Positions 1 to 10,259 of a stretch of 64,000 nucleotides of DNA are shown here, piece after piece. The stretch spans positions 29,828 through 93,827 of the forward strand of contig NZ_LQXQ01000013.1 of NCBI RefSeq assembly GCF_003268395.1, given 5' to 3'. The translations under genes and the position numbers were made by a program. The stretch's first letter is position 1, and each line of letters opens with the position of its first letter. Below the pieces are notes generated by a model. It did not search any database and had not been told where the DNA came from. It saw nothing but the letters and a program-made list of their open reading frames with translations. This DNA comes from Acinetobacter sp. CFCC 10889 (GTDB taxonomy: Bacteria; Pseudomonadota; Gammaproteobacteria; Pseudomonadales; Moraxellaceae).

Positions 1-165
1 TTTTGGCGGATGTTTTTGCGAGGTTTTTCAGATTTTGAAAAAATTAAAGCCACACAATGGCAAAAAGCATATCCAAATCAAGCCTTACCTGCCATTTGGA
101 ATGTCAATCCCGATTCAGCGTTGACACTGTATGACAAAAGCAAAAACCTGAGCGATTTCTTATAA
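1..165 (+). CDS. C-terminal fragment of an unidentified protein
   Basis: Frame 1 is open from the window edge for 54 codons and stops with TAA at 163-165. The fragment is rich in aromatic and basic residues (it begins FWRMFLRGFSDFEK and ends KNLSDFL). I do not recognise the family. It runs convergent to aceF and is separated from it by a hairpin that reads as the aceF terminator. The 5' end lies outside the window. Confidence 0.55.
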   Translation, partial: FWRMFLRGFSDFEKIKATQWQKAYPNQALPAIWNVNPDSALTLYDKSKNLSDFL

Positions 166-182
166 ATTTCAAGCCTTATAAA

Positions 183-208
183 TTAAAAAACCCCGCCGTA
201 GCGAGGTT
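183..208 (-). terminator. Rho-independent terminator of aceEF
   Basis: On the minus strand an 8-bp stem (one G-U pair) is closed by C-UACG-G, a stable UNCG-type tetraloop, and followed directly by six T. It sits 17 bases past the aceF stop codon. Confidence 0.8.
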
Positions 209-224
209 GATTGAATATCTGAAC

Positions 225-2192
225 TTAAAGCAAAATATTTCGAATGTCTGCCAAAAGTTTGGTCAGCTTATTGGTAAAACGTGCTGCATCCGCACCATTA
301 ATCACACGGTGATCGTATGACAATGACAATGGTAACATCAGCTTCGGATCAAAGCCCTCACCATTCCATACAGGTTGCATCGTTGCAGGTGAAATACCCA
401 AAATCGCCACTTGTGGCCAATTCACTAAAGGCGTAAATGCTGTCCCACCAATTGAACCTAAACTTGTAATGGTAAAGTTTGCACCTTGTAAGTCTTTCGG
501 AGAAAGTTTCTTATCTCGGGCTTTTTTACTCAGCTCACCCAATTCAATCGCAATTTGCTTAATTGATTTTTGGTCAGGATTGCGCAGTACAGGTACAGTC
601 AAACCATCAGGTGTTGCTACTGCAATACCCATGTGAATTTCATTACGCAATAATACTGACTTTTGATCATCCGCCAAATGCCCTGCAAAATATGGCTCTT
701 CTTTCAGCAGGAAAGCCACTGCTTTGGCAATGAATGCAAGAATCGTTAAGCTAATACCATCTTGTTTAAATTTACCTTTGAGTTCACCACGCCAAGCTTC
801 AAGCTCGGTAATGTCTGCCAAATCAAACTGTGTCACTTGTGGGATGAAATTATTCAATGACAATTGCGGTACAGATACTTGCTGTAAGCGTGTCATTGGC
901 GCAATTTCACTACCACCAAATGCACTGAAGTCAGGTAATGTAGGTAAGCCCGAAGCCACTGGTGCAGCTGCTGTTTGTACAGGTTGCGGTGCGGTTAAGC
1001 GTTGCTTCACATAAGCAAAAACATCTTCTTTCACCACGCGATCATGCGGACCTGAAGACTCTACTTGTGCCAAAAGCACACCAAGTTCACGGGCAAGTTT
1101 ACGTACCGCAGGACCTGCATAGACTTTGGCATTTTCAGCTTGTTGCGCTTTGCTGAGTTTATCCGAACCATTCGCTACAGGTGCTTGTGCTTCAACTGTT
1201 TTTTCAGCTTTCGGTGCAGCTTTGCTCTCAGCTTTAGGTGCAGCCGCTTGTTCTTTAGCAACTTCCGATGGCTGTACATCCGCAACACCTTCAATCGTGA
1301 CCAAAGGCATGCCTTGTTTCACTTCTTGATTGTCACTGACATGGATCGCTTTGATCGTACCTGAAACTGTACTTGGCACTTCAACTGAAGCCTTATCAGA
1401 TTCAACTACAACAAGGCTTTGATCTTTTTCGACACGATCACCGACACTGACCAAAATTTCAGATACAGAGGCTTTGTCCACACCTAGATCAGGTACAGCA
1501 ATGTCTACAGGTCCTGATTGTGCAGGCTTCGCTTCCGCTTTCGGTGCTTCAGCAGGTGTAGAAGTCACAGGGGCTTGTTTGGTTTCAGCAACAGCTGCTG
1601 TGGTTTGAACAGAAGTTGTTTTCACCGTGATTAAAACCACACCTTCTTTCACGCTATCGCCTTCTTTCACGATCACGCTTTCTACTGTACCTGCTACTGT
1701 ACTTGGAACTTCCACAGTCGCTTTGTCAGATTCAACCACCACAATACTGTCATCAATTGCGATTTCATCGCCTGCTTTGACAAGAATTTCACCAACAAGG
1801 GCTTTTTCCACACCAATATCAGGGACTTTCACTTCTACAGTTTGCGATGTTGTCGCTGTAGAAGTCGTTTCAGCTTTTGGTTGTTCAGTTACTGTCTCAG
1901 CTTTCGCAGGTGCTGCTTTCGTTGTTTCTTCAGTTGGTACAGGCGTTGATTGTGTTGTTTCCGCTTCCGCAGATTCAACTTCAATCAGTACTGCACCTTC
2001 TGCAACTTCATCACCTTCTGACACAGCGATGCTTTTCACCACGCCTGCCGAAGTGCTTGGCACTTCAACAGAGGCTTTATCTGACTCAAGCAACACAATG
2101 CTGTCATCGACTGCAATGGTGTCACCCACTTTCACCAAAATTTCAGCGACAGTGGCTTTATCTACACCAATATCAGGAGTTTTAATTTGCAT
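225..2192 (-). CDS. aceF: Pyruvate dehydrogenase E2, dihydrolipoamide acetyltransferase
   Basis: E2 core of the pyruvate dehydrogenase complex; it passes the acetyl group from the E1-generated lipoyl thioester to CoA. The 655-residue protein has three N-terminal lipoyl domains (about 1-74, 119-192, 229-302). Each carries an ESDKA motif whose lysine (K39, K157, K267) would be lipoylated. The domains are joined by Ala/Pro/Lys/Glu-rich flexible linkers. A peripheral-subunit-binding domain follows (about 355-405, around AGPAVRKLARELG), then the catalytic acetyltransferase domain ending with SYDHRVINGADAARF, which holds the active-site His. Its ATG shares one base with the aceE stop codon, so the two are probably translationally coupled. 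A clear terminator follows. Three lipoyl domains is usual for gammaproteobacterial E2. Confidence 0.97.
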   Translation of the reverse strand: MQIKTPDIGVDKATVAEILVKVGDTIAVDDSIVLLESDKASVEVPSTSAGVVKSIAVSEGDEVAEGAVLIEVESAEAETTQSTPVPTEETTKAAPAKAETVTEQPKAETTSTATTSQTVEVKVPDIGVEKALVGEILVKAGDEIAIDDSIVVVESDKATVEVPSTVAGTVESVIVKEGDSVKEGVVLITVKTTSVQTTAAVAETKQAPVTSTPAEAPKAEAKPAQSGPVDIAVPDLGVDKASVSEILVSVGDRVEKDQSLVVVESDKASVEVPSTVSGTIKAIHVSDNQEVKQGMPLVTIEGVADVQPSEVAKEQAAAPKAESKAAPKAEKTVEAQAPVANGSDKLSKAQQAENAKVYAGPAVRKLARELGVLLAQVESSGPHDRVVKEDVFAYVKQRLTAPQPVQTAAAPVASGLPTLPDFSAFGGSEIAPMTRLQQVSVPQLSLNNFIPQVTQFDLADITELEAWRGELKGKFKQDGISLTILAFIAKAVAFLLKEEPYFAGHLADDQKSVLLRNEIHMGIAVATPDGLTVPVLRNPDQKSIKQIAIELGELSKKARDKKLSPKDLQGANFTITSLGSIGGTAFTPLVNWPQVAILGISPATMQPVWNGEGFDPKLMLPLSLSYDHRVINGADAARFTNKLTKLLADIRNILL

Positions 2193-4903
2193 TATTTATT
2201 CTCCTCAGTTGGTTCAGCATAGGCTGCAACGTCTTGTACTGATGGATGTGCTTGTGGCAACCATGCCACAGGACGATCAACATCAAGCTCAAAAGTCGAA
2301 ATTGCATCTTTCACCAAACGTGCATCGACTTCGCCTTCATCTGCCAATTTTTTCAATGTTGCTACAACAATGTGTGCTGCATCTACACCGAAATAGCTAC
2401 GCAAATTACCACGAGTATCTGAACGACCATACCCATCTGTACCCAAAGTCACATACGGACGACTGTCAGGCAGGTAAGCACGGATCTGTTCACTGTAAGC
2501 ACGGATATGATCTGTTGCTGCAACCACGATCCCATCTGTGCCACGCAGTTGTTGCGACAGCCAAGACTCTTTACCATCTTCAAGCGGATGTAAACGGTTA
2601 TATTCTTCAACCGCCATACCATCACGTGCCAATTCATTGAAGCTTGTTGCACTCCATACATTGGCATGGATTTGATATTCATCTTTCAAGATTTGCGCAG
2701 CTTTAATCACTTCACGCAAGATCACACCTGAGCCGATCAATTGAACAGTGGCTTTTTCATCTTGCTCAAATAAATACAGACCTTTTTTGATGCCTTCCAC
2801 TGCTTCTTGTGGCAATGCAGGCTGATCATAATTTTCATTCATCAATGTTAAATAATAGAACACACGCTCTTGATTCACATACATACGTTGTAAACCATCG
2901 TGAATGATCACAGCGAGTTCATAACCGAAACAAGGATCATACGCTACACAGTTCGGAATGGTATTCGCCAAAACATGAGAATGACCATCTTGATGCTGTA
3001 AGCCTTCACCGTTCAATGTGGTACGACCTGCGGTTGCACCAAACAAGAAGCCTTGCGCCTGAGAATCACCCGCTGCCCATGCAATATCACCAATACGTTG
3101 GAAACCGAACATTGAGTAATACATATACATCGGAATCATTGGCAAATTATTGGTTGAATAACTTGTGCCCAATGCAGACCAAGCACTCATTGCGCCTGCT
3201 TCATTGATCCCTTCTTGCAACATATGACCATCTTTGGCTTCACGATAATTCATGAGCTGTTCTTGGTCTTCAGGCGTATAATTCTGACCATGTGCCGCAT
3301 AAATACCCAACTGACGGAACATACCTTCCAAACCGAAAGTACGTGCTTCATCAGGGACAATTGGCACAACACGATCTTTAATCGCTTTTTCTTTCAATAA
3401 TGCTGCGATCAAACGCACCATCACCATGGTCGTTGATTGCTCTTTACCACCACTGCCTTTCAATACACCATCAAATACTGAAATATCAGGAATCGCCAAT
3501 GCTTCGCTTTCTTTACGACGTGCAGGTAAATAACCACCCAACGCTTCACGACGCGCTTTCATATATTTCAATTCAGGAGAATTTTCACCCGGACGATAGA
3601 ATGGTAATTCTTCAAGATCTTCATCTTTGAATGGAAGATTGAAACGATTACGGAAATATTTTAACGATTCCAAATGCATTTTTTTGATTTGGTGGGTTTT
3701 ATTCACCGCTTCAATTTCTTCTGACAAACCATAACCTTTGACGGTTTTCGCCAAAATTACAGTTGGTTGACCATTACGGGTCATCGCTGCTGCATAAGCT
3801 GCATAGACTTTGTATGGATCATGACCACCACGATTTAGATTTTCAATATCTTCATCGCTCAGTGCTTTAACCAATTCTTCTGCTTCAGGATATTTACCAA
3901 AGAAATGCTCACGGGTATAGCCACCACCTTTCACTTGATAACGCTGATAATCACCATCCAAAGCTTCTTCCATACGGGCTTTTAATGCACCTGAAGCATC
4001 TTTATCAAGCAAAGGATCCCAATGACGACCCCAAACCACTTTAATTACACGCCAACCTGCACCACGGAATAATGATTCAAGTTCTTGGATAATTTTACCA
4101 TTACCACGCACAGGACCATCGAGACGCTGTAAGTTACAGTTCACCACCCAAATCAGATTGTCGAGTTTTTCACGACCTGCAAGCGAGATTGCACCCAAGC
4201 TTTCAGGCTCATCCATCTCACCATCACCGAGATATGCCCAAACTTTACGATCTTCTTCTTTGATCAGGCCACGATTCATCAAATATTTTTGAATGTGTGC
4301 TTGGTAAATCGACATGATTGGACCCAAGCCCATCGATACGGTTGGGAACTGCCAATAATCAGGCATCAAATACGGATGCGGATAGCTTGAAAGCCCTTGA
4401 CCACCCACTTCACGGCGGAAATTATTCAACTGATCTTCAGTCAAACGCCCTTCTAAGTAAGAACGTGCATAAATCCCCGGTGCACAGTGACCTTGGTAAT
4501 AAATCATATCACCACCAAAGCTGTCGCTATTGGCACGGAAGAAATAGTTAAAACCGACATCATATAAGGTTGCAGATGATGCAAAACTTGCCAAGTGACC
4601 ACCTAAGTCATCACCTGTTTTATTGGCACGAAGTACCATTGCCAATGCATTCCAACGAATCAATGCACGAATACGGCGTTCCATGTCTGGATCACCTGGC
4701 ATTGCAGGCGATTCTGCAACTGGAATGGTATTTAAATAAGGAGTATTTAGCCGTTGAATAGGGACATGCTTCGAAATTGCTTGTTGGTATAATTTTTCGA
4801 GCAAGAAAGCAGCACGTTCACTGCCCATATGTTGTAACACAGAATCAAAGGCATCTTGCCATTCTTGTGTTTCTTGAGCGTCAGTATCACCGTAATACGC
4901 CAT
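2192..4903 (-). CDS. aceE: Pyruvate dehydrogenase E1 component, homodimeric
   Basis: Thiamine-diphosphate-dependent decarboxylase that converts pyruvate to hydroxyethyl-ThDP and acetylates the lipoyl groups of AceF. At 903 residues it matches the large single-chain (alpha-fused-beta) E1 of gammaproteobacteria rather than the two-subunit type. The ThDP/Mg motif begins GDGEMDEPES and continues to VNCNLQRLDGPV. The start is supported by an AAGGAG ribosome site about ten bases before ATG. First gene of a two-gene operon with aceF (stop and start share one base). The 270 bases upstream, up to the M23 peptidase, should hold its promoter. Confidence 0.97.
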   Translation of the reverse strand: MAYYGDTDAQETQEWQDAFDSVLQHMGSERAAFLLEKLYQQAISKHVPIQRLNTPYLNTIPVAESPAMPGDPDMERRIRALIRWNALAMVLRANKTGDDLGGHLASFASSATLYDVGFNYFFRANSDSFGGDMIYYQGHCAPGIYARSYLEGRLTEDQLNNFRREVGGQGLSSYPHPYLMPDYWQFPTVSMGLGPIMSIYQAHIQKYLMNRGLIKEEDRKVWAYLGDGEMDEPESLGAISLAGREKLDNLIWVVNCNLQRLDGPVRGNGKIIQELESLFRGAGWRVIKVVWGRHWDPLLDKDASGALKARMEEALDGDYQRYQVKGGGYTREHFFGKYPEAEELVKALSDEDIENLNRGGHDPYKVYAAYAAAMTRNGQPTVILAKTVKGYGLSEEIEAVNKTHQIKKMHLESLKYFRNRFNLPFKDEDLEELPFYRPGENSPELKYMKARREALGGYLPARRKESEALAIPDISVFDGVLKGSGGKEQSTTMVMVRLIAALLKEKAIKDRVVPIVPDEARTFGLEGMFRQLGIYAAHGQNYTPEDQEQLMNYREAKDGHMLQEGINEAGAMSAWSALGTSYSTNNLPMIPMYMYYSMFGFQRIGDIAWAAGDSQAQGFLFGATAGRTTLNGEGLQHQDGHSHVLANTIPNCVAYDPCFGYELAVIIHDGLQRMYVNQERVFYYLTLMNENYDQPALPQEAVEGIKKGLYLFEQDEKATVQLIGSGVILREVIKAAQILKDEYQIHANVWSATSFNELARDGMAVEEYNRLHPLEDGKESWLSQQLRGTDGIVVAATDHIRAYSEQIRAYLPDSRPYVTLGTDGYGRSDTRGNLRSYFGVDAAHIVVATLKKLADEGEVDARLVKDAISTFELDVDRPVAWLPQAHPSVQDVAAYAEPTEENK

Positions 4904-5045
4904 GTTTCACCTACTCCTTAGACTAATTTTCTATATCTTATATGTATCATGTTTTAAGGGTGTTAAGTTATCGTTACAGATGAATGTAGAGCTGTAGCAT
5001 TATTTAGTAACTAAATACTCATTGACCAAAGCTTACACAAGGAAA

Positions 5046-5074
5046 CAAAAAAACCGCCAATAAAGGCGTTTTAT
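5046..5074 (-). terminator. Terminator downstream of the M23 peptidase gene
   Basis: Read on the minus strand, a GC-centred stem (ACGCC/GGCGG with AA/UU extension and a UUUAUU loop) is followed by seven T. It lies about 100 bases past the peptidase stop and before the aceE promoter region, so it should insulate aceE from the upstream gene. Confidence 0.65.
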
Positions 5075-5173
5075 ATACACTTGAGATTTTATTTAATGAT
5101 AATCTCTTGAAAGAGGTAATGAGATATGCCCTTTCAAACTCAAGCTATATGTATACATCAAATCTGACTTAAA

Positions 5174-5917
5174 TTATGGCAACATTGCTAAATAAGTAGA
5201 TGGATTTTTACGTTGACCATCTTTCACTACTTCATAATGCAAATGTGGACCAGTACAACGACCAGTACAACCGACATTAGCGATATGCTCACCAGCTTTC
5301 ACTTGATCACCGACACGAGCAATTAAACGTGATGCATGTGCATAACGTGTGATATAGCCATTACCATGGTTAATTTCAACATACTGACCATAACCTGTAC
5401 CCCAACCTGACTTGGTTACAATGCCAGGACCTGTAGCATAAATTGGCGTACCACTTGGTGCAGACATATCTAAACCAGAATGGTTTTCCGCACGACCACC
5501 CATAGTACGACCACCATAATTTGAACTCACACGTTTCAAATCTGGCAGTGGATGTGTCACTAACCATGAATACTGAGAACCCGCTGAGTAGCGAGGAGCT
5601 GTAGATGTAGAATATGTAGAAGAAAGTGCTGCTGAACCGTATTTTTGAGCAATGGTTGCATTATTCAATTCAATTGGCTTTTCATCTTGAGTGCGTAAAT
5701 GTGGTTGGAATGTTACACCACCTGGAATATCCATATCATCAGGATGTGTATAAGAACCTTGAGACACTGTAGTTGGTTGAGATAAAGTTTTAGAAAGCTG
5801 CTCTAAACGATCTGGAGCAGAAGGATTAGAAGCATCTAATTGAACTAAATCTGCGAATGCAACCGATGCAGCAGAAGCTGCTAAAGAAAATGCCAATAAA
5901 ATACGTCGCGAATGCAT
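5174..5917 (-). CDS. Secreted LytM/M23 metallopeptidase
   Basis: Probable periplasmic peptidoglycan endopeptidase of 247 residues, or a LytM-type activator of one. An N-terminal signal peptide (MHSRRILLAFSLAASAASVAFA) precedes a linker. The C-terminal M23 domain keeps the zinc ligands: the HSGLD pair (HxxxD) and the PHLHYEV motif (HxH). With these present it is probably catalytic, unlike degenerate EnvC/NlpD-type factors. Two cysteines flank the turn before the HxH (CTGRCTG) and could form a disulfide. It is divergent from dciA; about 106 bases separate the starts and must carry both promoters. Confidence 0.9.
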   Translation of the reverse strand: MHSRRILLAFSLAASAASVAFADLVQLDASNPSAPDRLEQLSKTLSQPTTVSQGSYTHPDDMDIPGGVTFQPHLRTQDEKPIELNNATIAQKYGSAALSSTYSTSTAPRYSAGSQYSWLVTHPLPDLKRVSSNYGGRTMGGRAENHSGLDMSAPSGTPIYATGPGIVTKSGWGTGYGQYVEINHGNGYITRYAHASRLIARVGDQVKAGEHIANVGCTGRCTGPHLHYEVVKDGQRKNPSTYLAMLP

Positions 5918-6023
5918 AAAAACCTCTTTTAACTGTTCTTAGTCAAGTTCCTTGAGTGATCTCGTCCTTGATATCTACTGAAACGAGGGCTTAAGATAAG
6001 ACATAACTATGTAGGAATAATGT

Positions 6024-6464
6024 ATGTCTGAACCTAAAAATCTCTTTCATCAAACAAGACAACACGTAAAAACAGGAAACTTATCGTTTCTAAAAAAGCA
6101 AGTTGCCGAATGGCAAAGACTTACTAAATTAATTCAACCCTTATTACCTCAGCCAGAAGTATGGCAGGTTGTCTGTTATCAATATGGCATTTTGACGATT
6201 ACCGGTGAAAATCAAGCCATGATTAGTCAACTCGGTTATCTTCAAAAGCAATATATTTCTCAATTATCACAACTCGAAGAATTGAAAGACTTACAAAAAA
6301 TCCAGATTCGCCTTCGTGTGAGAAAAGTTGAACCTATAATTTCTGATAAACCTGTTCAAACACTTACACCCGCAACGCAGGAAATGTTACAACACGCTGC
6401 AAGCTTTGTGAACGATGCTAAGCTTAGCCAAGCTTTATTACGTTTGGCAAGCAATAAAAAGTAA
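6024..6464 (+). CDS. dciA: DciA-family (DUF721) predicted replicative helicase loader
   Basis: A 146-residue protein with the DUF721 fold: a basic N-terminus, then the VWQVVCYQYGILTITGENQA segment followed by a helical QLGYLQKQYISQL stretch. DciA is the ancestral loader of DnaB in bacteria lacking DnaC. Assignment rests on this pattern and on its position beside lpxC, which I recall as typical for Acinetobacter. A short ribosome site (AGGAATA) precedes the ATG. It is convergent with lpxC; 97 AT-rich bases separate the stop codons. Confidence 0.78.
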   Translation: MSEPKNLFHQTRQHVKTGNLSFLKKQVAEWQRLTKLIQPLLPQPEVWQVVCYQYGILTITGENQAMISQLGYLQKQYISQLSQLEELKDLQKIQIRLRVRKVEPIISDKPVQTLTPATQEMLQHAASFVNDAKLSQALLRLASNKK

Positions 6465-6561
6465 ACAATAAAATAAAAAATAGAATATTGAGTTTACAAA
6501 AAGCCAACCAAGTCACATTTTAAAATGTTACTTTATAACATTACCACCGAAAAGCAAGGAC

Positions 6562-7464
6562 TTATAAGACTTGTACATATTGGATTGGACAAGATGCCAT
6601 GTCATCAAATGTTACAATTTCATAGCTGCTTGGATCGTTTTTAACATTGCGTAAAAGCTGATTATTGAGTGCATGTCCCGATTTATAGCCATCAAACTTG
6701 GCAATAATTTGATGCCCAAGTAAATATAAATCACCCACTGCATCTAAAATTTTATGTCGTACAAACTCATCAGCGAAGCGTAATCCTTCTTCATTCACTA
6801 CGCCCGTATCATCCAAACCTACCGCATTGTCCAAACTTGCACCAAGTGCTAAATTGTGTGCCTTGAGATAATCCAAATCTTTCATAAAGCCAAAAGTACG
6901 TGCACCACTCACTTCATAGACAAAAGTTTCTGTAGAAAAATCAATGGTGGCAGACTGATATTCTTTAGCGAAAGCAGGATGATCAAAATCAATTTCAAAA
7001 TTAATCTTAAACCCATCGTATGGAGAAAATATCGCTTTTTTATCATCAATCAATGCTGAAACAGGCTTAAGCATTCGAATAAACTTTTTCGGCGCATCCA
7101 ATTCAACTAAACCGCCTTGCATAAGTAGATAGATAAATGGTCCAGCACTACCATCCATAATTGGGATTTCTGATGCAGAAACCTCAACAATCAAGTTATC
7201 TATACCCAGACCTGCAATTGCGCTAGTGACATGCTCAATCGTGCCAATTTTGGCATCATTTTCGACCAAATTTGAGCACATAAAAGCTTCTTGCACCAGC
7301 ATTGCATCAGCACGAATTTCTACAGGCGGATTTAGGTCAATACGGCGAAATACAATACCCCCATCAGCCACATGTGGCAAAAAGTTAATCATGACTTTTT
7401 GTCCACTATGCAGTCCGATGCCACTCGCTTTCACGACACGTTTCAGGGTACGCTGTTTCAACAT
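6562..7464 (-). CDS. lpxC: UDP-3-O-acyl-N-acetylglucosamine deacetylase
   Basis: Committed step of lipid A synthesis: zinc-dependent removal of acetate from UDP-3-O-acyl-GlcNAc in the cytoplasm. The 300-residue length is normal. Family landmarks are the N-terminal [15 protein letters not shown], the zinc-binding region [15 protein letters not shown], and [15 protein letters not shown] with a further His in [11 protein letters not shown]. It is the last gene on this strand after the division cluster but is separated from ftsZ by a terminator, so it is probably transcribed from its own promoter in 7465-7526. Confidence 0.97.
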   Translation of the reverse strand: MLKQRTLKRVVKASGIGLHSGQKVMINFLPHVADGGIVFRRIDLNPPVEIRADAMLVQEAFMCSNLVENDAKIGTIEHVTSAIAGLGIDNLIVEVSASEIPIMDGSAGPFIYLLMQGGLVELDAPKKFIRMLKPVSALIDDKKAIFSPYDGFKINFEIDFDHPAFAKEYQSATIDFSTETFVYEVSGARTFGFMKDLDYLKAHNLALGASLDNAVGLDDTGVVNEEGLRFADEFVRHKILDAVGDLYLLGHQIIAKFDGYKSGHALNNQLLRNVKNDPSSYEIVTFDDMASCPIQYVQVL

Positions 7465-7526
7465 GCTTCTGTGTTCTTCAACCTAAATCTGCTATACGTT
7501 AGCACATTTAGCCATTGATAAAAAAC

Positions 7527-7556
7527 AAAAAAGGCAGTGAAACTTACTGCCTTTTT
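7527..7556 (-). terminator. Terminator between ftsZ and lpxC
   Basis: AGGCAGT/ACTGCCT stem with a seven-base loop, flanked by A-run and T-run on both sides, so it can act on either strand. It lies about 35 bases downstream of the ftsZ stop codon. Confidence 0.85.
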
Positions 7557-7588
7557 CGATCATGATTAGTCTTTATTTGAATAATCAA

Positions 7589-8772
7589 TTATTTACGTTG
7601 TTGGTTCTTCAAATAATCTTGAATGCTCATCGGCGTAGAACGTGGTGATGCACTTGTGCTCGCAGCAGGTGCATCACTATTTTGACGCTTGCTGATCGCT
7701 GGAATATCATCTTCATCTACAGGGGCATTTTGGTGCGACTGCTGCACATTTGCAGCAACATTCACAGGTGTACGACGTTTAACCTCTGCTTCATTAGCAT
7801 TACGTGTTAAACCTGTTGCAATTACAGTCACACGAATTTCATCACGTGCATCTGGATCGAACACTGTACCAAAGAATACTTCACCTTCATCCAAATCAAC
7901 GATTTGATTCACAACATCAGTGATAATTTCAGTTTCACGAAGCGTAACATCTGCACCACCTGTAATATTAATCAAAACACCTTTGGCATTCATAATATTT
8001 ACATTATCAAGTAATGGACTACGAATCGCCAACGTGCAGCTTCTTCAGCACGATCAGGACCACTGCTCTTACCTTCACCCATCATGGCATAACCACGAGT
8101 ACTCATTGCTGTTTTTAAATCAGCAAAGTCAAGGTTAATGTGACCTGGACGAACAACCAAATCAAAAATACTACGTACCGCATTCAGCAACACATCATCC
8201 GCTTTACGGTAAGCATCTTGCATAGAGATGTCACCATATACGCTGAGTAAGCGTTGGTTTGGGATAATAATCAAAGAATCAACATGTTGCTCTAAAGCTT
8301 CAATCCCTTTTTCGGCTGAACGTTGACGGCGGCGACCTTCAAAGTTAAATGGTGTCGTCACCACACCTACAGTCAAAATACCCATTTCTTGTGCAATTTC
8401 AGCAACGACTGGTGCAGCACCCGTACCTGTACCACCACCCATACCTGCGGTAACGAATACCATGTCCGCACCCTCAAGGTGTTGACGGATCAATTCACGA
8501 CTTTCTTCAGCAGCAATTTGACCAACGTCTGGGTTTGCACCCGCACCCAAACCACGGGTACTTTGTTCACCGAGTTGGATTTTAAATGGTGCATTCATGC
8601 GATCTAAAGCTTGTTTATCAGTATTTGCACAAACAAATTTTACGCCTTTAATGTCCGACTGCACCATGTGCTGTACAGCATTACCACCACCACCACCAAC
8701 ACCAAATACAGTAAAACGGGCTTGACCGTTACTATCGGTTTGTTCATCTTCTAAAAATTCAAATGAGGCCAT
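7589..8772 (-). CDS. ftsZ: Cell division protein FtsZ, frameshifted in this sequence
   Basis: Tubulin-like GTPase that forms the cytokinetic Z-ring. Two overlapping reading frames (8772-7999 and 8032-7589) together give one normal FtsZ of about 394 residues. The first carries the nucleotide-binding [10 protein letters not shown] (from about residue 24) and the tubulin signature [12 protein letters not shown]. It goes out of frame after DRAEEAAR, where family members continue [10 protein letters not shown]. The second frame supplies exactly [12 protein letters not shown] onward and the C-terminal tail with IPAISKRQ and [10 protein letters not shown]. Adding one T to the TT in the coding strand (AA at 8031-8032) restores the whole protein. 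FtsZ is essential, so a sequence error is more likely than a real mutation. Last gene of the division cluster. Confidence 0.93.
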
Positions 8773-8934
8773 GACCTTTAGATTTCCTACTTAATGTATG
8801 GCAGTCACTTAAGCCCGTATACTGCCTTGATCTTCAATAATAAAATTTGTTTTAGGATGCTTCTCATTGCTCAAATTGTCAAGTACAGGACGACATGCTT
8901 ACAACTTTTTAACAATATTCCCAAAAAACCACAC

Positions 8935-10197
8935 CTAAAAAATACCTTTCAATTTGTTATTCATTGCAGTCCAACCACTGGCTATACGCTCCAAAATTGA
9001 ACGATGGCTACTAACTTCTGGTTCTTCCACAGCATCTTGCATTTCACTTTGACTAAACAACAACAAACCAGATGCAGTCGCATACATAGAACGACGCAAG
9101 GCAGATAAATGCTGATCATCGGCATAAACATTCACTGTCGGGTTACCCAAATGAGCAGAAACACCCAACATTCTACGCGCTAACGTTACCATACCTTCGA
9201 TTTGACATACATCCCCCGTTAATACCACACCATGATATAAACTTTGTAATGCACCACGTTGTTCTAATTCATCACGAACTAAACCCAAAATCTCTTCATA
9301 GCGTGCAATAATAATTTCAGCAAGTTCAATACGGCTAATGGTTTGCGGACCATCAATTGCTTCGAACTGAATCATATGTTCAGGTTTAACTTGGTGAATA
9401 TCCACACAACCATAGAGTAACTTAATTCGCTCAGCTTCTTCTGTAGTGGTTTGTAATACTGCTGCAATATCTCTTGTTACATTCTCACCACCACGTTGAA
9501 TGGTGTGAGCAAGAACCAAATGCCCTTCAATATATACAGCGATATTGGTGGTTCCTGCACCGATATCGAGTAAACAAACGCCATATTCTTTTTCGTCTTT
9601 TAGCAAACTACCTTCTGCTGTGGCTAAACATGACACCACCATTTTCTCAACAGAAATATTCGCACCTTTCATTGCACGATCTAAATTTTGCATGGTGGCA
9701 ATCGGCATCATCATCAACTGGTAATGTGCTGTCATACTATGTGCAGTCAGATTAATTGGGTTTTGCACCCACTCAGTTGAGTCATCTAATTCAAAACCCA
9801 AAGGCACAGCTGTTGCTAAATAATGATCCGCTGTCAAATGACTGGCTTTTGCAAGATCCAATGCACGTACAACTTCAGATGTCGTAATGGTTCGATCTGG
9901 ATTGGCAATTGGGGTACGCCCCACAGCATAATGGCTTTGTAATTCTGTACTTGGAATAGACACCCATGCTGAATGCACACGACATTCCGCCATGTCTTCG
10001 GCTTCTTGCACAGCTTGCTTTATGGCATTAGTGACTTTATCTAGGCTGACAATTTTACCTTTATTCATACCTTTATTGCGTGCACTTGCCATACCAATTA
10101 CCTGAATATTATCAGGGGCATGCACTTTACCAATTAGAACTGAAACTTTATGTGTCCCAATGTCTATCGCAACAACTGAGGGAACAGCTTCACTCAT
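8935..10197 (-). CDS. ftsA: Cell division protein FtsA
   Basis: Actin-like ATPase that tethers FtsZ to the inner membrane and recruits the later divisome. The 420-residue protein starts SVVAIDIGTHKVSVLIG (phosphate-1 loop), has GVCLLDIGAGTTNIAVY (phosphate-2), and ends with the amphipathic membrane-targeting helix region WTAMNNKLKGIF. An in-frame GTG lies one codon upstream; the ATG at 10197 is preferred because it gives the usual MSEAVPSVV start. The 162 bases between ftsA and ftsZ contain no gene and probably include an ftsZ promoter. Confidence 0.96.
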   Translation of the reverse strand: MSEAVPSVVAIDIGTHKVSVLIGKVHAPDNIQVIGMASARNKGMNKGKIVSLDKVTNAIKQAVQEAEDMAECRVHSAWVSIPSTELQSHYAVGRTPIANPDRTITTSEVVRALDLAKASHLTADHYLATAVPLGFELDDSTEWVQNPINLTAHSMTAHYQLMMMPIATMQNLDRAMKGANISVEKMVVSCLATAEGSLLKDEKEYGVCLLDIGAGTTNIAVYIEGHLVLAHTIQRGGENVTRDIAAVLQTTTEEAERIKLLYGCVDIHQVKPEHMIQFEAIDGPQTISRIELAEIIIARYEEILGLVRDELEQRGALQSLYHGVVLTGDVCQIEGMVTLARRMLGVSAHLGNPTVNVYADDQHLSALRRSMYATASGLLLFSQSEMQDAVEEPEVSSHRSILERIASGWTAMNNKLKGIF

Positions 10198-10259
10198 CAC
10201 TTCACTACCATTATCTTCATTGTTTGTCTTCGGCTCATCGCCTCTTATAAAGCCATCTA

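Noticed and set aside
225..2192. Three similar DNA blocks inside aceF as a repeat array
   Set aside because: They are the three lipoyl-domain coding repeats, fully explained by the protein.
1627..2640. Long plus-strand frame (337 codons) opposite aceF/aceE
   Set aside because: It is antisense to the lipoyl domains, is a Ser/Thr-rich low-complexity translation and has no ribosome site; a shadow of the repeated lipoyl and linker codons.
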